Shown here piece by piece: positions 59,074 to 64,000 of a DNA stretch of 64,000 bases; the stretch's first letter is position 1; every line of letters starts with the position of its first letter. Origin of the DNA: Diacronema lutheri (taxonomy: Eukaryota > Haptophyta > Pavlovophyceae > Pavlovales > Pavlovaceae); NCBI GenBank assembly GCA_019448385.1, contig JAGTXO010000004.1:558001-622000 (forward strand), written 5' to 3'. The position numbers were made by a program, and so were the translations under genes. Under the pieces are notes generated by a model. The model made no database searches. It was not told the DNA's origin and was given only the letters and a program-made list of their open reading frames with translations.

Positions 59074-61134
59074 TCAAGGCCTTGCGCGTGCGTTCGACTG
59101 AGAGACGCCACAGAGGGAGGACGCAGCGGCGCAGCGCACGCGCCCCAGCGCGCGCGCGGGATCCACGCTGCGCGAGCTCGCGCCGCCGCTCACATGAGGC
59201 GCGGGCCCAACGCGCGACGGCGCGGACGCGTGCGCGGCGCCGCCAACCGCAGCGGACGCCGGCCTCGGTCGCGGCGGCAGGGCGGGCAGGCGCGCGTTCG
59301 CCACCGGAGGCGCGCGCGCGTGTGCATCCGACAGCGCCTTCCAAGCCGTGGTCTGATCACGCCTTGAGGCGGGCGTGGGCGCGGGAGCGGGCGCGAGCGC
59401 GCCATCATCGGCGGCGGCGGCGGCCGCAGGCGTGCCGCCGGCCGCGGCAGCCGCCGCGCGGATGTGCGCGACGATTTCCGCCTCGTGCCCGCCGACCGAT
59501 GCGGCGAGGCGGCGCGTGGCCTCGTCGAATGGGAATGCGAGCGCCCAACCGCCGATCGTCGCCGCGCTGCCGAGCTCTGTCGGCCCGCCGGTCGCCCTGG
59601 CGCGCGCGCCCACGCGCGCGCCGCCCGCGCTCTCGCGCGCGTCCAACGGCCGCGGCCAGCCGCGCACGGCGCCGGCGCTCGCGCCCTCCGAGCTCGCGCG
59701 CAGCGCCGCCGGCGGCTTGCACGCGTCGATGCAGCTGTCGCCGCTCGGGCTGCCCGCCGCGAGCGCGCACGCGGCCGCGGCCGACGCGCGCCGGTCGGCC
59801 GCGCCGAGTGGCCGACCGGCGCGCGCGGACAGCGAGGCGCGCGGCGCGCCCGCGCACGCGCCGCGCGTGTGCCGAAACTTGGCGTGCACGAGCACGTCGA
59901 GCATCTCGGCGAGCATGCTGCCCTTGACCGTGATGTCCGCCGCGCCGTCAACAGACAGAGCGGGCGACGTGTTCACTTCAATCAGCCACGGCTCGCCGGC
60001 CTCGTCGATAAGCACGTCAAAGCCGAGCAGCTCGAAGCACCCGCCATTGTCCGGCACGCTCGCCGCGATCGGCAGCAGCGTGAGCGTGACGAGCCGTGCA
60101 AGGCGGTCGTGCAGCTCCGGCCGTTTGATGAGCTGGACGCCGGCGCCGCCATCCGCGCCGAGCTGGGAGAGGGCGCGCTTGCAGCCGCTCGCGTTGCGCG
60201 CCTTGTTGATCGTCGAGTTGGTCAAATGCGAGAACGCGTTGCCCAGGTCGCGCAGGCTCGCATCGTAGCGCGCGGTTGCGAGCCGGACAATCGCGTCGCG
60301 ATACAGATAAATGCGCAGCGGCGCAAATGACGTGACGAGTACGTAGAGGCGCAGGTCAAACTTGCGCCCGTCGATCAGCGCGGGCCGTTCGACGTAGCGC
60401 TGCACGATGTGCAGCCGCGAGAAGGAGACGCACGGCGCCGTCGTCTTGTCGAGCCGCGCGCGCAACGCCTTGAGCGCGTACTTGACGGAGACCGCCTCGT
60501 TGATTGCGCGGCCGCCGGGCGCGCCGGGCGCGCCGACCGCGCGCGGGGAGGGCGCGTCGGCTTCGTTCTCGCTCTCGGAGTCGTCGCTCCGCGCACCGCC
60601 GCCGCCTCCGCCGCTGTCCGCGCCCGCCGCGTCCGCGTCGCGCAGCGTCGAGTAGTAGAGCGACGAGATTTCCGCCGCGTCGCGGATGAGGAAGATGTGC
60701 TGGCCTTGCGAGGCGTCTGCGGGCTTGCAGATCCAGCATGCGCTCGGCTTCGCGCGGGACAGCTCGACGAAACGCGCGTATTCTGTCGGCAGCAGGAACG
60801 TGCGCGGCGTGAACGCATAGATCGAGCCGTGAACGTGCAGCATCCGGCGCATGTTGCGCACGAGGTTATCCTTGCGCGTGATGCCCGTCGTGCGCGGGAA
60901 GTGGTTGACGAGAGAGGCAGGCCCAGCCGTCGCATACTCGGACAGCTTAAACCGGCCGCTGCGCCAGCTCAGCTCCGGCTCGGGCTCGCCCTCCTCCCAC
61001 TCGCGCCAGCCCCTGGACTCGAACGCCTCGCGCACGATTGGAGGCGTCTTCTCGCTTAGCCGGAAGCGCGGCGGGCTGTCCTCGGACCAGAGGCCGCCGA
61101 AGCGCGTGGCGGGCTGCCCGAAGGAAAAGTCCAT
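59074..61134 (-). CDS. Tubulin tyrosine ligase-like (TTLL) protein
   Basis: Single exon, 686 aa from ATG 61134 (MDFSFGQPATRFGG). The TTL core spans about residues 70-390: NHFPRTTGITRKDNLVRNMR, WICKPADASQGQHIFLIRD (ATP-grasp Lys), VQRYVERPALIDGRKFDLRL, HLTNSTINK, and ELLGFDVLIDEAGEPWLIEV-N with the metal-binding acid and Asn. TTLL enzymes ligate Glu, Gly or Tyr to tubulin tails; this order resembles the TTLL2-type polyglutamylases, with low certainty. A Gly/Ser/acidic insert (DSGGGGGGARSDDSESENEA) breaks the core. The last 270 residues are Ala/Arg rich and probably disordered. Confidence 0.9.
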   Translation of the reverse strand: MDFSFGQPATRFGGLWSEDSPPRFRLSEKTPPIVREAFESRGWREWEEGEPEPELSWRSGRFKLSEYATAGPASLVNHFPRTTGITRKDNLVRNMRRMLHVHGSIYAFTPRTFLLPTEYARFVELSRAKPSACWICKPADASQGQHIFLIRDAAEISSLYYSTLRDADAAGADSGGGGGGARSDDSESENEADAPSPRAVGAPGAPGGRAINEAVSVKYALKALRARLDKTTAPCVSFSRLHIVQRYVERPALIDGRKFDLRLYVLVTSFAPLRIYLYRDAIVRLATARYDASLRDLGNAFSHLTNSTINKARNASGCKRALSQLGADGGAGVQLIKRPELHDRLARLVTLTLLPIAASVPDNGGCFELLGFDVLIDEAGEPWLIEVNTSPALSVDGAADITVKGSMLAEMLDVLVHAKFRHTRGACAGAPRASLSARAGRPLGAADRRASAAAACALAAGSPSGDSCIDACKPPAALRASSEGASAGAVRGWPRPLDARESAGGARVGARARATGGPTELGSAATIGGWALAFPFDEATRRLAASVGGHEAEIVAHIRAAAAAAGGTPAAAAAADDGALAPAPAPTPASRRDQTTAWKALSDAHARAPPVANARLPALPPRPRPASAAVGGAAHASAPSRVGPAPHVSGGASSRSVDPARALGRVRCAAASSLCGVSQSNARARP

Positions 61135-61252
61135 CGCACGCCCTCGCAGCGGGGGGTGGGGTAGGAACCCCGCGTCGCGCGCCCGCGTCGCACGCCACCA
61201 GTCGGTGGCCCGTTATCAGTCGACCGCGGTTTCGTCGGCTCGAGTTGGCGGG

Positions 61253-62167
61253 ATGTCGTTCCACTCGCCATCGACGCCGCCTCGGAAGCGGCGAGACGTG
61301 GAGGAGGCGCACGCGCGCGCGGCGAGGGCGTACGGTGCGCTCACGCTCGCAGCCCTGCTCGTCGCCACGCCCGCGCTCGCGCTCCTTAGCCGGGATGCGC
61401 GCCCGCGCGCGGCCGAGCTCGTCGGTGTCGCCCGCGCCGCGCTGGGCGACGCGTCACGAGCACTCGGCGCGCGCCCGACGGCTCGGGAGGCGTCGCTTGT
61501 GGCCGAGCTCGACGTCGCGCGTCGGCATGCCGCTGCAGCGGAGCAGCGCGCCCGCACCGCCGAAGTCGAGCGCGACACGGCCGCGCGCGACGCGGCGGAC
61601 GCGCGTGCGATGCGTGAGGCCGCGACCAGCGCGACGGCGGACGCGTTCGCCGCTGCGCATGCGCACACGATCAGCGCGCTGCGCGCCGAGTGCGCGGCGC
61701 AACGCGCGGACGACGCGGACGCGCTCGCCGCCGCGCACGCCCCGGCGAGCGCCGCTCTTGACGCGTGCGCGCGCACGCGCGCGGAGCTCGACGCCGAGCT
61801 CAACGAGCTGCGGCGCGCGTGCGCGGCCGAGCGCACGGATGTGGTAGCGGTGCTGGCCGAGGCCAACGCAGCCCTGAGCGCAACGGCCGCGGCGCGCGCC
61901 GCGCACTGCGACGCGCGCGCCGCCGAGGCGGACGAGCGCACCGCCGCGCTCGGTGTAGCGCTCGGCCGCTGTTCGCGATTGCTCGGCGAGATCGACTCGA
62001 CCGGCGAGCTGAGCGCCGTGCTCGTCAGCTGCGCGAGCGCGCAGGCGGAGCTGCAGGAGCGCAGACTCGCTGCGGCCGAGTGGGTCGAGCTCGCGACGGG
62101 CGCGCTCGTTACCGGCGCTGTCGCCGTCCTCGCATGCGCGCTCGTCATCGACGCGCGGGGGAGCTGA
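61253..62167 (+). CDS. Coiled-coil membrane protein, unknown
   Basis: Single exon, 304 aa from ATG 61253 (MSFHSPSTPPRKRR). One hydrophobic segment is near the N-terminus (GALTLAALLVATPALALL) and another at the C-terminus (LATGALVTGAVAVLACALVI). Between them lies an Ala/Arg/Glu/Asp-rich helix of about 200 residues with heptad-like spacing. Such proteins can bridge or tether membranes, but the function is unknown. The frame is open upstream, but the ATG after the divergent promoter gap is the natural start. Its 3' end is 29 bp from the isochorismatase stop. Confidence 0.6.
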   Translation: MSFHSPSTPPRKRRDVEEAHARAARAYGALTLAALLVATPALALLSRDARPRAAELVGVARAALGDASRALGARPTAREASLVAELDVARRHAAAAEQRARTAEVERDTAARDAADARAMREAATSATADAFAAAHAHTISALRAECAAQRADDADALAAAHAPASAALDACARTRAELDAELNELRRACAAERTDVVAVLAEANAALSATAAARAAHCDARAAEADERTAALGVALGRCSRLLGEIDSTGELSAVLVSCASAQAELQERRLAAAEWVELATGALVTGAVAVLACALVIDARGS

Positions 62168-62196
62168 CCATTTCGCCTGTCAGCCGGCGCCCCCTC

Positions 62197-63155
62197 CTAG
62201 TGCGCCTCGAGCGGCTCATTGGGCCTCAACTTCAACAGGCCGGCAATGGGCTTAAAATGCGCGTGCTCCTTGCCGCGGATCAGCTCCATCAGGACCGACT
62301 CGCTGGTCGTGAGGAACGCGCCCGCCTGCTGCAGCCGCGCGAACGCGACGGCGCGGTCGGCGACGAGCTGCGAGCTGACGCCGTCGACGAGGATGTGCAC
62401 GTCGTAGCCCTGCTCGAGCAGGTCGAGCGTCGTCTGCTGCACGCAGACATGAGCCTCCAGGCCGAAGAGCACCGCCGAGCGGCGCGCGCGCACGTCGGCC
62501 GAGTGGAGCCATTCTCGCACGGCGGGCGAGAGCATTGTGAAGCACGTCTTCTCCGCCTGTCAGGCGATGCGCGGGCGCGCGTGGCGGCGGGCGAGGCGAA
62601 GGCAGCGAGCGGCGCCGACGGCGGCGGCGAGGACGCGGCGGACAGCGCAACGGTGAGCGCACGCGAGGCGCCGCGAGTGAGCAAGGCCGCAGGCGCCGCC
62701 GTCGCCGCTGCCGCGCGCCGGGCCCGCTCTCGCCCACGTCCGCGCGTTGCGCGCTGTGCGCCTCGGCCAGATCGTTTCTGCCTCATGGGTGGTCGGTGCA
62801 GATCTTGGTTTGTTGGGTTGGTGTCGTCACGGGCGACACAGCTTGTGAACGAGATTGGGATGGGTGGTGGGACGCGGGGCCCGGCCACGGCATGCGCCGC
62901 CAGCCGGCTAGTGGCGCGCGCGCGCACACACACCTTGAGGCAGCCGGTGATGTCGAGCTCCTCCACAGTCCGCTTAAGCCCTTTGGGGTACTGCTCGGTG
63001 ACGACCACGGGTATGGACAGCGTGCGCGCCGCGTCGAGCATGCGCTGCGCGGTGTGCACCACCGCGGGGAAGCGGTGGATCACGCCCCGGAACGCCTCCT
63101 GGATGTCACAGCAGAGGAAGACCGTCCGGGCGGGCTCGAGCCGTCCGAGGCGCAT
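62197..63155 (-). CDS. Isochorismatase-like hydrolase (ISOC1/2 type)
   Basis: Exons 63155-62934 and 62556-62197; 193 aa. The cysteine-hydrolase fold is clear: [20 protein letters not shown] with the catalytic Asp, [38 protein letters not shown] with the catalytic Cys, and a C-terminal [14 protein letters not shown]. The length matches human ISOC1/ISOC2, whose substrate is unknown. The intron (GTGTGT...GACAG, 377 nt, phase 0) joins [18 protein letters not shown] and is one of the longest here. It converges on the coiled-coil gene (29 bp) and is divergent from PP2C. Confidence 0.92.
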
Positions 63156-63351
63156 GGCGGCAACGCGACCCCCTGCCACAGACTAGGCTCCGGACTATGA
63201 TCGCTGTCCGGTGCTTTTGCAACCGTGCTGCAACCGCTTTAAAGAACATCGAACTTTCAACTTTGGTCCAGGTTCGGGAGGTTCCTGCTGCTGGCCCAAG
63301 AGGGCAAACGAAGCGTGTATCGGCGTTCGGGGCTCCAAAGCATCAACGGGG

Positions 63352-64000
63352 ATGACGGTGGTGCGAGGCATCACGCACGCGCGGTCGGACCGCACGGTGA
63401 AGGGCGAGGATGCAACGTCAGTTGCGGTGCTCTTCTTTGCCGACGGCCCGCCCGTGCAGTACTTCGCCGTCTTTGACGGCCACGGCGGCGCGGCCGCCGC
63501 CAAGCTGTGCGCGGAGGAGCTCCACGGGCGCGTCGTGCACGCGTTTGAGCGCAACGCGCCGGGCGAGGCGGCAGGCGACTTTGACGCACGCCTAGGCCGT
63601 GCGTGCACGCAGGCGTTTGACTGGGCGGAAGACGTGCTCCGCAAAGCGCACTCGTCGCACGGCACGACGGCGACGTGCGTCTTTGTCGCGCCTGACGCCG
63701 TGTACGTGGCAAACGTGGGCGACTCAGCCGCCTTCCTCTTCACGCCGGACGGCGAGCGGCGCGTGCTCATCAAGGATCATCGCGTCGACGAATGCAGCCC
63801 GCGCGAGCGCGAGCGCGTTATCGCCGGCGGCGGCGAGATCAGACCTGCACGCAACATGCGTGGCGTTCCGCACGGCCCGGCGCGCATCTTCCCCGGCGGG
63901 CTGATGATGACGCGCAGCGTCGGCGACATGGGCGCGTCGGCGACAATCATTGCCACGCCGGCCGTCCAACGCTTTGATTACCCACGCGACGGCGGCACGA
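63352..64000 (+). CDS. PP2C-type protein phosphatase, cut by window end
   Basis: The frame opens at ATG 63352 and runs open to the last base (216 codons seen), so the 3' part lies outside. PPM/PP2C motifs in order: GEDATSVAVLFF, YFAVFDGHGGAAAAKLC (metal Asp and Gly), GTTATCVFVAPDAVYVANVG, DSAAFLF, DHRVDECSPRERERVIAGGG and LMMTRSVGDMGAS. These Mg/Mn-dependent enzymes remove phosphate from Ser and Thr. The N-terminus is short, so no targeting signal is evident. It is divergent from the isochorismatase gene (196 bp). Confidence 0.93.
   Translation, partial: MTVVRGITHARSDRTVKGEDATSVAVLFFADGPPVQYFAVFDGHGGAAAAKLCAEELHGRVVHAFERNAPGEAAGDFDARLGRACTQAFDWAEDVLRKAHSSHGTTATCVFVAPDAVYVANVGDSAAFLFTPDGERRVLIKDHRVDECSPRERERVIAGGGEIRPARNMRGVPHGPARIFPGGLMMTRSVGDMGASATIIATPAVQRFDYPRDGGT

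Noticed and set aside
1-64000. Transposons, LTR or virus-like elements, tRNA and rRNA genes, CRISPR
   Set aside because: No reverse transcriptase, integrase, transposase or capsid motif, no terminal repeats with target duplications, no cloverleaf with a T-loop word, and no spaced direct-repeat array were seen.

Overview
The window is nuclear DNA of a very GC-rich single-celled eukaryote. Genes are interrupted by short spliceosomal introns (about 97-770 nt), and the proteins are typical of a protist: SAR1, an SPP-like intramembrane protease, La, KDM8-type JmjC, CLC channel, F-box, tubulin-tyrosine-ligase-like, PP2C. The extreme GC, the GTGCG-type splice donors, the homopolymeric G/C runs in introns and the compact layout suggest a high-GC alga, most likely a haptophyte (Pavlovales-like). 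That taxonomic call is inference from style, not from a marker gene. I see no rRNA, tRNA, CRISPR array, transposon, LTR element or virus-like element.

Layout, left to right: GNAT acetyltransferase (+), gamma-butyrobetaine-hydroxylase-like oxygenase (-), UIM-like protein (+), secreted glycosyltransferase-like protein (-), membrane protein with two Cys-rich repeats (+), Mss51-C-like protein (-), disordered protein (-), coiled-coil protein (+), a 9.3 kb gene for a WD40 protein fused to a cation channel (-), SelO pseudokinase with an EGF-like N-terminus (+), F-box protein (-), small unknown (+), CLC channel (-), two doubtful small genes, KDM8-like (+), small mitochondrial protein (+), La protein (+), ALKBH6-like (-), kinase with a LOV-like PAS domain (+), aldo-keto reductase (+), membrane protein (+), RlmN fused to a VF530-like domain (-), CoA-disulfide-reductase/rhodanese (-), SPPL protease (+), ankyrin protein (+), membrane protein (-), parvulin (+), glutathione synthetase (-), SAR1 (+), TTLL (-), coiled-coil membrane protein (+), isochorismatase-like hydrolase (-), and a PP2C cut by the window end (+).

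Genes mostly alternate strands, so promoters are shared in head-to-head pairs with spacers often under 125 bp (as little as 36 bp), and 3' ends face each other. Several tail-to-tail gaps hold perfect hairpins or long G/C homopolymers. There is no operon-like grouping by function. A redox theme (GSS, CoA-disulfide reductase, SelO, AKR) recurs but may be chance.

The most notable items are the WD40-channel fusion with an extra multi-pass C-terminus, the 55-copy 10-bp minisatellite starting 21 nt inside one of its introns, the RlmN-VF530 fusion, the LOV-like domain lacking its cysteine on a kinase, the apparently secreted SelO, a perfect 79-bp inverted repeat, and an AT-rich island with a duplicated 25-bp box.

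Exon borders were set by hand from reading frame, GT/GC-AG dinucleotides and protein continuity. No transcript data were available.
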